A DNA stretch of 64,000 nt, from contig CAZYMB010000003.1 of assembly GCA_964648795.1 (NCBI GenBank), forward strand, positions 1 to 64,000, in the 5' to 3' direction. The notes below the pieces were generated by a model that saw only the letters and a list, made by a program, of their open reading frames with translations, was not told the DNA's origin and did not search any database. Both the position numbers and the translations under genes were made by a program. The stretch comes from JAHDDW01 sp964648795 (GTDB lineage: Bacteria > Actinomycetota > Acidimicrobiia > Acidimicrobiales > SZUA-35). Positions 1 to 8,229 of the stretch are shown in pieces; the first letter of the stretch is position 1, and the number at the start of each line of letters is the position of its first letter.

Positions 1-54
1 AGGTCGGCGGCCATTAGGCTAGAACACTGCGAATAAGAAGGACTTGGTGTCAAA

Positions 55-1638
55 ATGGGACGCAAGCTAGAAGTAGAATTAACCTCCGACAACGGCGAGA
101 TGTGGACCTGGCGAGCTGCCGGTGCGAAACAGCCTAAAGGCGAGCTCGCCTCATCGATACTATACGACGGCGCCAAGATCGGTGATGTCGTCAAAGTTGA
201 CGCTGACTTTTCTGTCGACGGCATCCACGTGATGCAGGTTCAACCGCCAAAGGCCAAAAAAGAACGCACTGACCTCTTAGAAATGAAAACAAGAGCTTGG
301 TCCAAAGACGAGCTCGTCACATCCAACATGTCTAAAGGCGGCAAGAAGCGCGGCAAAGGTGGCGGCCGCAACAGAGGAGGCGGAGACAAGCGCGGCCCCA
401 AAGCTGAGCAGAAACCTCGAGCTCCAAGGCTAAAGCCTAAAGGCACACACCTAGCCGGCGCTATGTCAGAGATGCCCGGCGAATATCGCCCAATACTTGA
501 ACGCCTAGCCAAAGACGGAATCCCAGGTGTACGCAAGTCAATCAAAGAGCAGAACGCTAAGGCCGTTGCTTCCAACAGCCCTAAGTTGGATGAAGCCGCT
601 GTTCTCGACATAGCCGAGAAAGCACTACCCAAGATCCGAACTGCCGACTGGCTAGATCGAGCCGAAGCTGCGCAAAAGATTTGGGACAAAGTGGATCTGC
701 GAGATTTACGATCCGTCGTAGTGACCGGTGCCGATCTAGCTAGAGGTGAGGAAGCAAAAGCTTTACAGACTGAACTAGCTAGCAAGCTCGAAGAACGTAT
801 CGAGTCAGACCATGCTGCTTGGGTCAAAGACCTCGAGACATCAATTAAGTCTGAAAGGCTCGTAGCAGCCCTAAAGACTAGCTCTCGCCCAGTTAAGGCA
901 GGTTCCCCACTAGCTCCAGAGATGGCTAGCCAGCTAGCTGACTTAGCTACGGCTGGGCTTACAAGCGAAGCAACTTCTCACCGCTGGATAGTAGTCCTAG
1001 ATTCATTAGCGTTCTCTCCTGTTAGAGCTGCCGTTAAGCCAACTTCTAAACCTGCTGAAGTCTCAGATGAACTGATTGGCGAAGTCCGCAGGCTTAGCGA
1101 TCGCCTTCCGGAGATTGCTGCGCTGTTTGGGATTGACCCTGCTTCTGTTTCAACTTCAGAGAAGAAAAAACGAGGCTTCCTAGCTCAGCAGCGTGACACA
1201 AGACGCAAGAACACTCGCCAGTCTAAGAACGATGATGCCAAAGGCGCTGACTCTAAGTCCGACAAGAAACAGTCCGAGGACAAAAAGCCTAAGAGCGAAA
1301 GACCAAGACCAGGAAGTGCCGAAGAGAGAGCTCTAGCTGAGAAGGCTGAAGCTGACAACCCTGAACAGAGCAAGGATGCCACAGCTGATTCTGCCAATGA
1401 CTCAGCCGAAGAAGCTCCAGGTGAAGACGCCAGTTCTCCTGAGGCTCCGGTCGAAGCCAATACAGCTGATACTTCGGCAGATGCAGAACCAGAAGAAGCT
1501 GCCGAGGCTNNNNNNNNNNNNNNNNNNNNNNNNNNNNNNNNNNNNNNNNNNNNNNNNNNNNNNNNNNNNNNNNNNNNNNNNNNNNNNNNNNNNNNNNNNN
1601 NNNNNNNNNAAGACGATACGACTGAGCCGGAAGGCTAA
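55..1638 (+). CDS. Hypothetical basic/acidic protein, possible nucleic-acid-binding (interrupted by N gap)
   Basis: I do not recognise a named family. Residues 1-65 look like a small beta-rich, OB- or TRAM-like fold. Residues 90-125 form a Lys/Arg/Gly-rich stretch with repeated GG and KR, typical of nucleic-acid-binding linkers. A mostly helical middle follows (about 140-360), then a Lys/Asp/Ser-rich and finally an Ala/Glu/Pro-rich acidic tail. The tail is cut by a 100-N gap; the eight residues after it, DDTTEPEG, keep the same acidic character in the same frame, so the frame across the gap is probably right, but the length (nominally 527 residues) is not known. AAGGA lies 12 nt before the ATG. 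A function in RNA or DNA binding is inference from composition only. Confidence 0.7.
   Translation: MGRKLEVELTSDNGEMWTWRAAGAKQPKGELASSILYDGAKIGDVVKVDADFSVDGIHVMQVQPPKAKKERTDLLEMKTRAWSKDELVTSNMSKGGKKRGKGGGRNRGGGDKRGPKAEQKPRAPRLKPKGTHLAGAMSEMPGEYRPILERLAKDGIPGVRKSIKEQNAKAVASNSPKLDEAAVLDIAEKALPKIRTADWLDRAEAAQKIWDKVDLRDLRSVVVTGADLARGEEAKALQTELASKLEERIESDHAAWVKDLETSIKSERLVAALKTSSRPVKAGSPLAPEMASQLADLATAGLTSEATSHRWIVVLDSLAFSPVRAAVKPTSKPAEVSDELIGEVRRLSDRLPEIAALFGIDPASVSTSEKKKRGFLAQQRDTRRKNTRQSKNDDAKGADSKSDKKQSEDKKPKSERPRPGSAEERALAEKAEADNPEQSKDATADSANDSAEEAPGEDASSPEAPVEANTADTSADAEPEEAAEAXXXXXXXXXXXXXXXXXXXXXXXXXXXXXXXXXXDDTTEPEG
1510..1609. other. Assembly gap (100 N)
   Basis: Exactly 100 N, the conventional spacer for a gap of unknown size. 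It lies inside the acidic, Ala/Glu-rich repeat tail of the preceding gene, where low complexity probably stopped assembly. Confidence 0.98.
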
Positions 1639-1646
1639 AAGAGTCG

Positions 1647-1666
1647 GGAGAACCAGAAGGTTCTCC
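1647..1666. terminator. Bidirectional hairpin between convergent genes
   Basis: Perfect inverted repeat with 8-bp arms GGAGAACC / GGTTCTCC and an AGAA loop, lying between the stop of the plus-strand gene (1638) and the stop of the minus-strand GNAT gene (1674). A second, alternative pairing exists between TCGGGAGA (1644-1651) and TCTCCCGA (1683-1690). No strong T tract follows on either strand, so it may be a weak terminator or an RNA 3' end stabiliser. Confidence 0.55.
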
Positions 1667-1673
1667 AAGCTAA

Positions 1674-2099
1674 CTAAAGCTCTCTCCCGATAGTCAACAG
1701 GCTTGCCTTCATACCAAAGGACTCAAAGAAGTTCTTGGTTTTAGCGTCGCCTGGTAACGCTACCGAGCTTATTCTCGATGCCTTGTTCGCCCCTGCTAGA
1801 GCCAAGATATGGTTTAGTAGCGCGGCGCCTAAACCGATCTTGCGCGCTTGTGGGGTTATGTACAGCCAGCTCACAACCAGCTCAGTACTGCTGTTGTTAT
1901 AAGTGGCGAAACCCATCACGACCTCGGCGACAGTTACTACCAATACTTCTACAGCCGAACTATCGAGATCTGGAGCGCCACTTAAGATAGCTGCCTCTCC
2001 CCGCTTGCCACTAATGTCAGCAAGGCTGGCCTCATATAGTTCTTTAACCGCAGCGCTATCTGATTCTGTTGATTGGCGAACTTGGACCTGATCGAGCAC
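1674..2099 (-). CDS. GNAT-family N-acetyltransferase
   Basis: This 141-residue protein has the size and order of a GNAT fold. The strand VVSWLYITPQ is followed by the acetyl-CoA pyrophosphate-binding motif ARKIGLGAALL (the Q/RxxGxG/A signature, about residues 84-94), then a helix and the C-terminal FFESFGM segment seen in GNAT motif B. It would transfer an acetyl group from acetyl-CoA to an amine; the substrate cannot be read from sequence. It lies 2 bp downstream of the next minus-strand gene (2102), suggesting co-transcription with the small proteins at 2102-2986. Confidence 0.85.
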   Translation of the reverse strand: MLDQVQVRQSTESDSAAVKELYEASLADISGKRGEAAILSGAPDLDSSAVEVLVVTVAEVVMGFATYNNSSTELVVSWLYITPQARKIGLGAALLNHILALAGANKASRISSVALPGDAKTKNFFESFGMKASLLTIGREL

Positions 2100-2101
2100 A
2101 G

Positions 2102-2530
2102 CTACTTGGCTGCCTCGACCGCCGCCAGTACGGATTTACGAGCTTTGTTATCGGCTTCATATTTGCCGATCTCTGCGACGAGTTTTGAATCAGATTCGGC
2201 TACTAGCTTTACAACTTCACGTGCTGTCATCTTTTCATAACCAGCAACAGGAGCACTTGGCTCTGCTGCAGAGTTTGATTCAGCCAAGTCATCTAGGCGA
2301 CTAGCAATAATTCTTAAAAAGCTTGCCGCTTCGGCTAAGAATTCTTCAGATACAGAACCCATCTCTTGACGTTTTGCGTTCGCTGCGACCTTAGCTGCTT
2401 GGGTTCCCAAATTCACTTGGCTTCTACCACGCTTCACAGCTTCGGGGTACAACTCGCTAAATTCTGAAAGCATGCCCAGCGGCGCATGGACAAATAGGTC
2501 CAATAGCTTCTGCGAGTCGTGCTCAGCCAT
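2102..2530 (-). CDS. Small actinobacterial helical protein, unknown function
   Basis: This is a 142-residue, mostly helical protein. Residues 97-140 fit a pattern I associate with actinobacterial proteins of unknown role: an aromatic/Leu-Thr start (YEKMTAREVV), then a helix ending in Tyr-Glu and a basic stretch before VLAAVEAAK. The N-terminal half contains LFVHAPLGMLSEF, which could be an amphipathic membrane-contacting helix. There is no catalytic motif. It directly abuts the acidic zinc-ribbon gene upstream (stop at 2102, next gene ends 2531), so the two are very likely one operon with the GNAT gene. Function unknown. Confidence 0.7.
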   Translation of the reverse strand: MAEHDSQKLLDLFVHAPLGMLSEFSELYPEAVKRGRSQVNLGTQAAKVAANAKRQEMGSVSEEFLAEAASFLRIIASRLDDLAESNSAAEPSAPVAGYEKMTAREVVKLVAESDSKLVAEIGKYEADNKARKSVLAAVEAAK

Positions 2531-2986
2531 CTATGAGGCAGCTGCCATATCAACCGGTGCTCCACAGTGTGGGCATACTGGGTCATCCTTGTCTAGCTGC
2601 TTCGGCAGAACCTCTAAGAAACAAGCTCCACAGGGGAATCCTGTTTCAACTAGGTCGATTCTTGACAACACAACATCTGAATCTTCGTCGTCTTCGTCTT
2701 CATCAGTCTCGGTAGCTAGGCGGTCTTTGAGAATGGCATCTAAGTCAGCCTCAACGTCGGTTTCTTCGTCTTCATCTTCGTCTTCTTCGGAGTCAGACCT
2801 GCGGGCTCGGGGACGCGACTCGCCATTGGAATCTTCATCTTCGTCTTCTTCATCGCCATCTACCCCAATGCCATCTTCCAGACCGTCCTCGAGTTCGTCG
2901 TCGAACTCCTCTTCATCAGGTCCTAGCTCGTCTTCAAGACTTGGATCGCCGTCTAGTTCTTCTACTTCTACATCATCGGATGCCAT
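2531..2986 (-). CDS. Acidic protein with C-terminal zinc ribbon, DUF4193-like
   Basis: The protein has 151 residues. The first 110 are extremely acidic, with runs of Asp/Glu; residues 111-151 carry two Cys pairs, CGAC and CPHC, with a conserved-looking VLPKQL between them. That arrangement resembles actinobacterial DUF4193, though the acidic region here is longer. I chose the ATG at 2986 rather than the upstream start at 3019 because GGAGG lies 9 nt before it on the minus strand. A role in transcription or RNA polymerase contact is possible for an acidic zinc-ribbon protein but is not shown by the sequence. Confidence 0.75.
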   Translation of the reverse strand: MASDDVEVEELDGDPSLEDELGPDEEEFDDELEDGLEDGIGVDGDEEDEDEDSNGESRPRARRSDSEEDEDEDEETDVEADLDAILKDRLATETDEDEDDEDSDVVLSRIDLVETGFPCGACFLEVLPKQLDKDDPVCPHCGAPVDMAAAS

Positions 2987-3007
2987 TAACGATTTCCTCC
3001 AAGAGAA

Positions 3008-3027
3008 AGAAACGACCAACCGTTTCT
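3008..3027. promoter_or_regulatory. Inverted repeat AGAAACG-N6-CGTTTCT upstream of the acidic zinc-ribbon gene
   Basis: Perfect 7-bp arms separated by 6 nt, starting 22 nt upstream of the start codon of the 2531-2986 gene. It could be an operator or a 5'-leader hairpin. No regulator is identifiable. Confidence 0.4.
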
Positions 3028-3065
3028 AATACCAGTATCTGCGAAAGATATATGAAATATAGCGC

Positions 3066-3077
3066 TAGTTGCAACTA
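3066..3077. promoter_or_regulatory. 12-bp perfect palindrome TAGTTGCAACTA
   Basis: Perfect palindrome in the intergenic space between the ThyX-like gene and the acidic zinc-ribbon gene. Its size suits a dimeric regulator, but it may be chance. Confidence 0.3.
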
Positions 3078-3082
3078 TTGCG

Positions 3083-3112
3083 ACAAAAGAATTATCTCCG
3101 ACTCCATCGGAG
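3083..3112 (-). terminator. Probable terminator of the ThyX-like gene
   Basis: On the minus strand, 9 nt after the stop of the ThyX-like gene, CTCCGA pairs with TCGGAG across a 5-nt loop and is followed by ATAATTCTTTTG. The stem is short (6 bp) and the T-rich tail is interrupted, so this is a moderate call. Confidence 0.45.
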
Positions 3113-3121
3113 CCTGAGGAG

Positions 3122-4741
3122 CTAGCCGTTTCCAGCAGCTGCTTCACGTTTGGCCTCGGATCTACGTTCTGCCTCTAAGCGCTCTAAATCGGCCTCAGTC
3201 GACATGTTTACAAACGACATCGCCTCGGCAATAGCTTTGTGTCCAGCCTCGTCACGTATTTTTCTAAACATCTCTTGAGCAACCAAACGGTACGCTGGGT
3301 GACCCTCTGGTACCGAACGTAGCTCGATTGTGTGCATTGCAGCACGAGCATTGAGATTCATGCTGTATCTGACCCGATAGGCCATACAGACCGCATACGA
3401 TGCCTCTGCGTCGAGATCTTCTGCCATGTCTTCATAGAGCGCTGAGCTCTTAGCCATCACACCGTCGAACTCTTTGCCAACACCGGCTTCGTCTACTAGC
3501 TCTGGTTTTGTGTAACTGTGGCGAGTATTCAGCTGCTGCCAGTCAATTGTTAGCATGCGATGACGTTGCATGTCCCTGAACGCCCCGTAGTCACTGAGGA
3601 TGTCAAAGCGGTAGAACGAACGTTCGAAAGCACGACCTGGTCGATGTCTACGATTTTGTCGGTCACCGACATAGGTCTTAATGATTCCAACTTTCTCGTC
3701 GTGAGAAAGTCTTTTGACCTTTTCTTCGAGCACCTGCTCCGAGTGATGCGAATATGGATATGCCATAGCGGCAATCATCTTGTCTTCGGCATCTGGGTCA
3801 AAGTCAACCAGATCGATTGCGACATCTTTGTCGTAAGTATCGGGAGCCCCAAACACCTCGTCAGTCAACGACTTCATATTGGTTTTGTTATCTGACAAGT
3901 ACTTGGAGGTGATCTTGCCTCGGTCTTCTAGGTCAACTCGCTTCAAGAAGGAAGGTATTACCTTTCGGAGCTCTGTAAGCATCATCTGGGCGTAGTCTCT
4001 GGCTTCTGGTAACGGGTCAGCAAACATGCGCAAGAGCATCTGTTCATAGCTCTGGCCCGTTGCGTAGATTCCCACGTTGCTTTGTGCTGAGGCGGGCAGC
4101 ATACCTCGAACTGCGTCTAGAGCTTTCGCTTTAGTTGCCATACGGTATATAAAGTCAGAATCGCCCTCTGCCTTAGGGTTAGTGGTTCTTACATGCTCTA
4201 GGACCGTGTTGAAGGCAGACGAGTACACATCAAACATACGGTCCATGTCACCGATGTAGCGAGTGCCGTGCTTCGAGTTAAGGATGTTGTTATCTCGGTA
4301 ATAAAGGTAGCGGCCATTTGGTCGGTGGTCGTACTCGATATAGCGAGTTGACTGTTCGAGGTAGGCGGCAAGGCGACCCCACTCTAAGATTTTTGTCAGC
4401 AAGTTCGAAGCTTGCTCACAGGCGAGATGAACTCCACCAAGTTGGGCTACTGAATCGTCACCGTATTCGAAGAATACTTTTTCGTAGAGATGTTCTGCTC
4501 GCTCAAGCCCCACCGTTGCGTCCACGCTTTTATCCCCAGAAACGTCAAGCTCACCTACGAACTCATCGATGAAGAGCCTTCGAAGGCTCTTTGATGTGCG
4601 TGAGTAGCGAGCGAAAAGAGCTCCCTTAACAACTTCTGGCAAGTTAACGAGTCCAAAAACTGGCTTGTCAAGATTGGTGAAATAATGGCGGAGAACCGAC
4701 TCTTCTTCGGGGCTAAACTCCTCAACTTGATAAGTAGTCAC
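3122..4741 (-). CDS. Double-domain ThyX-like protein (alternative thymidylate synthase superfamily)
   Basis: The 539 residues are about twice the size of a normal FAD-dependent thymidylate synthase and contain two ThyX-like halves. ThyX normally carries RHR-x7-S followed by RY. In the first half the equivalent segment is WGR (121-123)-x7-S131-TRY, keeping the Ser and Arg-Tyr but not RHR. In the second half RHR is intact (393-395), but the residue seven positions on is Gln403. The first half also has a ThyX-like VRGMLPAS segment. Each half therefore carries part of the signature. Known ThyX active sites form between subunits, so a composite site is conceivable, as is a non-catalytic role. Family assignment is firm; thymidylate synthesis is not. 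Confidence 0.8.
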   Translation of the reverse strand: MTTYQVEEFSPEEESVLRHYFTNLDKPVFGLVNLPEVVKGALFARYSRTSKSLRRLFIDEFVGELDVSGDKSVDATVGLERAEHLYEKVFFEYGDDSVAQLGGVHLACEQASNLLTKILEWGRLAAYLEQSTRYIEYDHRPNGRYLYYRDNNILNSKHGTRYIGDMDRMFDVYSSAFNTVLEHVRTTNPKAEGDSDFIYRMATKAKALDAVRGMLPASAQSNVGIYATGQSYEQMLLRMFADPLPEARDYAQMMLTELRKVIPSFLKRVDLEDRGKITSKYLSDNKTNMKSLTDEVFGAPDTYDKDVAIDLVDFDPDAEDKMIAAMAYPYSHHSEQVLEEKVKRLSHDEKVGIIKTYVGDRQNRRHRPGRAFERSFYRFDILSDYGAFRDMQRHRMLTIDWQQLNTRHSYTKPELVDEAGVGKEFDGVMAKSSALYEDMAEDLDAEASYAVCMAYRVRYSMNLNARAAMHTIELRSVPEGHPAYRLVAQEMFRKIRDEAGHKAIAEAMSFVNMSTEADLERLEAERRSEAKREAAAGNG

Positions 4742-4791
4742 TTTCCAAATGCTAATTCCATTTTTAAGATAATGTGCGGATAGAAACGCAT

Positions 4792-5385
4792 CTATTCTAA
4801 GTTTGGTCCAGCAACGTATGTAAACGCATCTGGAATGATCTCAAACGACACTGAATTCGCTTTGCCAACACTAACTTCGTCTATTATCAGCTCTTGTTTT
4901 GTCTGTAGCAGAACCGTTTGGTCTTTGAATCTTTGAGTTTGCACAGCAGGATGTGGGAGGTGAACCCCGGATGATAATCTCTTTTGGAAGGCCAAGCGGG
5001 CCCGCAAATCGAGGTCAAAGCTGAACCCCTCAAGCTTGCCGTCGTTCGGGTGAGCTTTCAGGCTCAAACGGTTCCCCTTGTAAATGGGGATATTAAGTAC
5101 GACCTTGCTGTCACGGTGGAATGGTTTACCAATAGACACCCAAGAAGTGAAGCCAATCTTGCGACTCTCATCAATAGTCACAACCCCAATATCCCAGACA
5201 TAGGCAGTCAAGGCCTCAGGGCTTCCACCAATTGCACTGAGTTGATCTGGGCCGTCGGTTACTCTATAGAACCCATAGCCATTCTCGAGTACTTGCTGCG
5301 CAACTTCGAAACCAGTATCTAGTGTTACGACATCAACAGGATCTAACAGTGGCTCTCCCCAACTCGAACCCGGTCTAATCGGCAC
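4792..5385 (-). CDS. Unknown protein downstream of helY
   Basis: I do not recognise this 197-residue protein. It seems to be a soluble alpha/beta protein rich in beta strands, with no signal peptide, membrane segment or clear catalytic motif. The GTG at 5385 is preferred over an upstream TTG at 5397, because GGAG sits 6 nt before the GTG. It overlaps the 3' end of helY by 11 bp and is therefore probably translated with it as the last gene of the proteasome/Tat/helY block. The composition does not differ visibly from its neighbours. Confidence 0.65.
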   Translation of the reverse strand: MPIRPGSSWGEPLLDPVDVVTLDTGFEVAQQVLENGYGFYRVTDGPDQLSAIGGSPEALTAYVWDIGVVTIDESRKIGFTSWVSIGKPFHRDSKVVLNIPIYKGNRLSLKAHPNDGKLEGFSFDLDLRARLAFQKRLSSGVHLPHPAVQTQRFKDQTVLLQTKQELIIDEVSVGKANSVSFEIIPDAFTYVAGPNLE

Positions 5386-7531
5386 TTGGGACTCCAAGCC
5401 TCGCTGTCCTAATTACTCCCCTGTCTAGGGTTTCAACCAGCTCCCGATACATATCAACCATTGAAGGGTCTAACCCTTGCAATGACTTCGCAAGGTCGAC
5501 AACCTTTTTTACTGTGCGGTAAAAATCCCCGACCGAGAGTTCCTCTTCTGAGATATCAGATAGGTCTCCTTCGGATGCCCAGTGATGAATGTAGGCAATG
5601 AAACCACTTTCTGGTTCTCTTGTCTCGCCCAGACCGTTACTGCGCTCGACTTTGTTTACTTCTTTGGCCAGCTTCAAAATTGCATCTGCGGATGCTCGAA
5701 CTTCAGGAGTTGGATACCACATTGTGGCTGGGACATCTCGACGCCGCTCTTCGTAACAAAATGTTGACAGAATTGCCGCTAACTCAGGCACTGAGTCTGC
5801 CTTCAGCAAACCACGTTCAAGAGCCAGACAGATTAGAAGGTCGGATTCGTGATAAACCCGAACCAGAGAACGCCCAAGACTTGTTAACTCCCAGTCTTCT
5901 AAGAAACCGAAACGCTCCATAACCTTGCGCACCTTGCGAAACTGTTCGACTAGTAGATTCTCGGCTGTGTCTTTCTCTGCGCTTGTACGTTCGGTCTGGT
6001 TATCGAGCTTCTTAACTCGTTTCTGGTCAGCGCTCGACATATTGTCACCAGCTAGCTTTTGCTTGCGACGATCGAGCTTGGCCAATCTCTTCTCATAGAT
6101 TCCGAGATCTCGTTGAATTAGATGCTGCGCAAAGGACTTGCCGAGAATTTCTTCTGCTCTTTCCTCGGTATGCATTCGGACAAGATTTGCCGCCATATTG
6201 TAGTTAGGCCTAAACGAAGACTCTAATTTGAAATCTGAGCTGCCCACTAGCGAGACCACTTGTGCAAAATCAACAAACGGCGACCACAAAACGACGGCAG
6301 TGCCTTGTGTGTCCAAGCCTCGCCGCCCTGCTCGCCCACTGAGCTGACTGAATTGAGACGGTGTCAATAGCTCATGGGTCTCACCGTTGTACTTAGTCAA
6401 CTTGTCGATGACCACCGATCGTGCTGGCATGTTGACACCCAAAGCCAAGGTTTCCGTAGCAATTACTATGTCGAGTAGGCCGTCATTAAAGCATGTTTCA
6501 ACTAGTTGCTTTAGCTGTGGGACCAAGCCGGCGTGGTGTACCCCTACCCCACTGGCTAGCTGCCCAATAAACATGTCGTACTTGATAGCTTCCTTGTCGC
6601 TGTCTGATAACTCTGAACAGATCTCTTCGGCATGAGCCAGAACTTTCTCGGGGTGAGAGCGCAACTGAAGCGCAGAACTCAGTAGCGCTTTTGCCTCGTC
6701 TTCGCAGCCCTGCCTAGAGAACTTGAAATAGATACAAGGCAAATGTTGCTTAGCTTTTAGAGTGGTTACTGTCTCTGAAATCCGTGGCGTAAAGTATCGT
6801 TTCTGCTTACCGGATGACCTACGGCGCCGTTGACGATTCGAAGTGCGATCAAAGCTGTAACCCAACCGATTTGGCTTGTCTTTGTGGAGCGCATCAATGT
6901 AGTCAGTACCTCCACCCCTCGATGCGACCAGGTACTTCACCTGCAGGGGCACTGGCCGCTTAGTTGTAATTACTAGATCTGTTTCGCCTCGAACCTTACT
7001 GAACCATTCTTGTAACTGATCCGCATTGGAGACTGTAGCACTTAACGCCACCAGCTGGACCGAGGTGTCTAAGTTGATAATAACTTCTTCCCAGACAGCA
7101 CCACGGAACTTGTCTTGCAAGAAATGCACTTCGTCAAGAACTACACAACCAAGGTTAGAGAAGTCTCGACTTTCATAAATCATGTTGCGTAAAACTTCTG
7201 TGGTCATGACGACAACTTGTGCATCCGGATTTATGGAAGTATCTCCGGTCAGTAGTCCGACTTTATCGAAACCATGTACTTTGACCAGGTCGCCGTACTT
7301 CTGATTTGATAGTGCTTTGATTGGAGCGGTGTAGAAGATGCGCTTGCCTTGGGTGATCATAAAATGGACGGCGAATTCAGCAACTAAGGTTTTACCTGCC
7401 CCAGTCGGAGCAGAAACAATGACTGAGCGACCTTGCGTTAAAGCCTCGAACGCTTCAAGCTGAAAGTCGTCCGGCTCGAACGACAAAGATGAAACGTAGC
7501 TATCGATAGGTCCTACCTTGGAGTCGACCAT
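5375..7531 (-). CDS. helY: Ski2/Mtr4-like DEVH-box RNA helicase HelY
   Basis: This is a superfamily 2 helicase of 718 residues. It has Walker A PTGAGKT (42-48), the DEVH box (133-136), motif III SAT (164-166), a basic linker with SNRQRRRRSSGKQKR, and the Ski2-type motif VI QLSGRAGRRGLD. The C-terminal part is helical. Mycobacterial HelY is around 900 residues, so this version is shorter. The gene overlaps tatC by 19 bp, and the order tatA/B-tatC-helY downstream of the Pup-proteasome genes matches mycobacteria. It probably unwinds structured RNA; its link to protein export or degradation is positional only. Confidence 0.9.
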   Translation of the reverse strand: MVDSKVGPIDSYVSSLSFEPDDFQLEAFEALTQGRSVIVSAPTGAGKTLVAEFAVHFMITQGKRIFYTAPIKALSNQKYGDLVKVHGFDKVGLLTGDTSINPDAQVVVMTTEVLRNMIYESRDFSNLGCVVLDEVHFLQDKFRGAVWEEVIINLDTSVQLVALSATVSNADQLQEWFSKVRGETDLVITTKRPVPLQVKYLVASRGGGTDYIDALHKDKPNRLGYSFDRTSNRQRRRRSSGKQKRYFTPRISETVTTLKAKQHLPCIYFKFSRQGCEDEAKALLSSALQLRSHPEKVLAHAEEICSELSDSDKEAIKYDMFIGQLASGVGVHHAGLVPQLKQLVETCFNDGLLDIVIATETLALGVNMPARSVVIDKLTKYNGETHELLTPSQFSQLSGRAGRRGLDTQGTAVVLWSPFVDFAQVVSLVGSSDFKLESSFRPNYNMAANLVRMHTEERAEEILGKSFAQHLIQRDLGIYEKRLAKLDRRKQKLAGDNMSSADQKRVKKLDNQTERTSAEKDTAENLLVEQFRKVRKVMERFGFLEDWELTSLGRSLVRVYHESDLLICLALERGLLKADSVPELAAILSTFCYEERRRDVPATMWYPTPEVRASADAILKLAKEVNKVERSNGLGETREPESGFIAYIHHWASEGDLSDISEEELSVGDFYRTVKKVVDLAKSLQGLDPSMVDMYRELVETLDRGVIRTARLGVPSAD

Positions 7532-8229
7532 CTAGCCCCAAGCAATATAGATATCTCAAACAGAACATACATTGGCACCGCTACAGCCATAAGAATAAAC
7601 GGGTCCCCCGTCGGGGTGATAACTGCGCCAAGAATCACAATCCCGGCAATTGCGACTCTACGGTTCTTTCTAAGAGTTTGGGCTGTTAGAAGTCCCACCT
7701 TCTGCAGGAATGTGAGAATCAAAGGTAGCTCAGCCGCAATACCAAACGCGAACAGCACTCGAACAAAGAATCCTAAGTAACGCTCCGCCCGAAGCTGCGG
7801 CACGAAGCTCTCCTGGTCACTGAATGTCAATAGTACTTCAATCGCTGCTGGCATAATGAAGAACCCACCGGTGACCCCGGCAGCAAACAACAAGACCCCA
7901 GCTATAACGAATGGAATGACTAGCCTTTTCTCATCTGAGTGAAGAGCTGGCAACACAAATCTTGCAAAGTGATAGAAGATCACTGGGAGCCCTACAATCA
8001 GTCCCCCATATCCAGCGACAGTCAGTGTCACGTTGAAAGGCTCTAAAACATCTGTGATTAGAAACTCACATGGGCGACCCGTTGACTCAGCAAAAGAACA
8101 ATAGGGTTGTTCAAGAACGCTGAAGACTTCGTTAAAGAAGATCCAAATTAGAATTGCCCCTACGATCACCGAAGAAACACACCACAAGAGTCTTCGACGC
8201 AGCTCGATTAGGTGTTCCATCGTTCTCAT
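7513..8229 (-). CDS. tatC: Sec-independent protein translocase TatC
   Basis: TatC is the multi-spanning receptor of the twin-arginine translocase, which exports folded proteins. The 238-residue sequence shows the expected six hydrophobic segments, the N-terminal MEHLIELRRRLLW cytoplasmic motif, and the LEPF-type motif after the first periplasmic loop (VLEPFNVTL). The ATGA start overlaps the tatB stop, and its own 3' end overlaps helY, so the three are translationally coupled. Confidence 0.96.
   Translation of the reverse strand: MRTMEHLIELRRRLLWCVSSVIVGAILIWIFFNEVFSVLEQPYCSFAESTGRPCEFLITDVLEPFNVTLTVAGYGGLIVGLPVIFYHFARFVLPALHSDEKRLVIPFVIAGVLLFAAGVTGGFFIMPAAIEVLLTFSDQESFVPQLRAERYLGFFVRVLFAFGIAAELPLILTFLQKVGLLTAQTLRKNRRVAIAGIVILGAVITPTGDPFILMAVAVPMYVLFEISILLGARWSTPR

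Noticed and set aside
2472..3029. A long Ser-rich plus-strand frame
   Set aside because: It is the complement of the Asp/Glu-rich gene on the minus strand; repeated GAA/GAC codons read as Ser on the other strand.
3550..3895. Both-strand frames inside the ThyX-like gene
   Set aside because: Shadows of the coding frame, without start signals or recognised domains.
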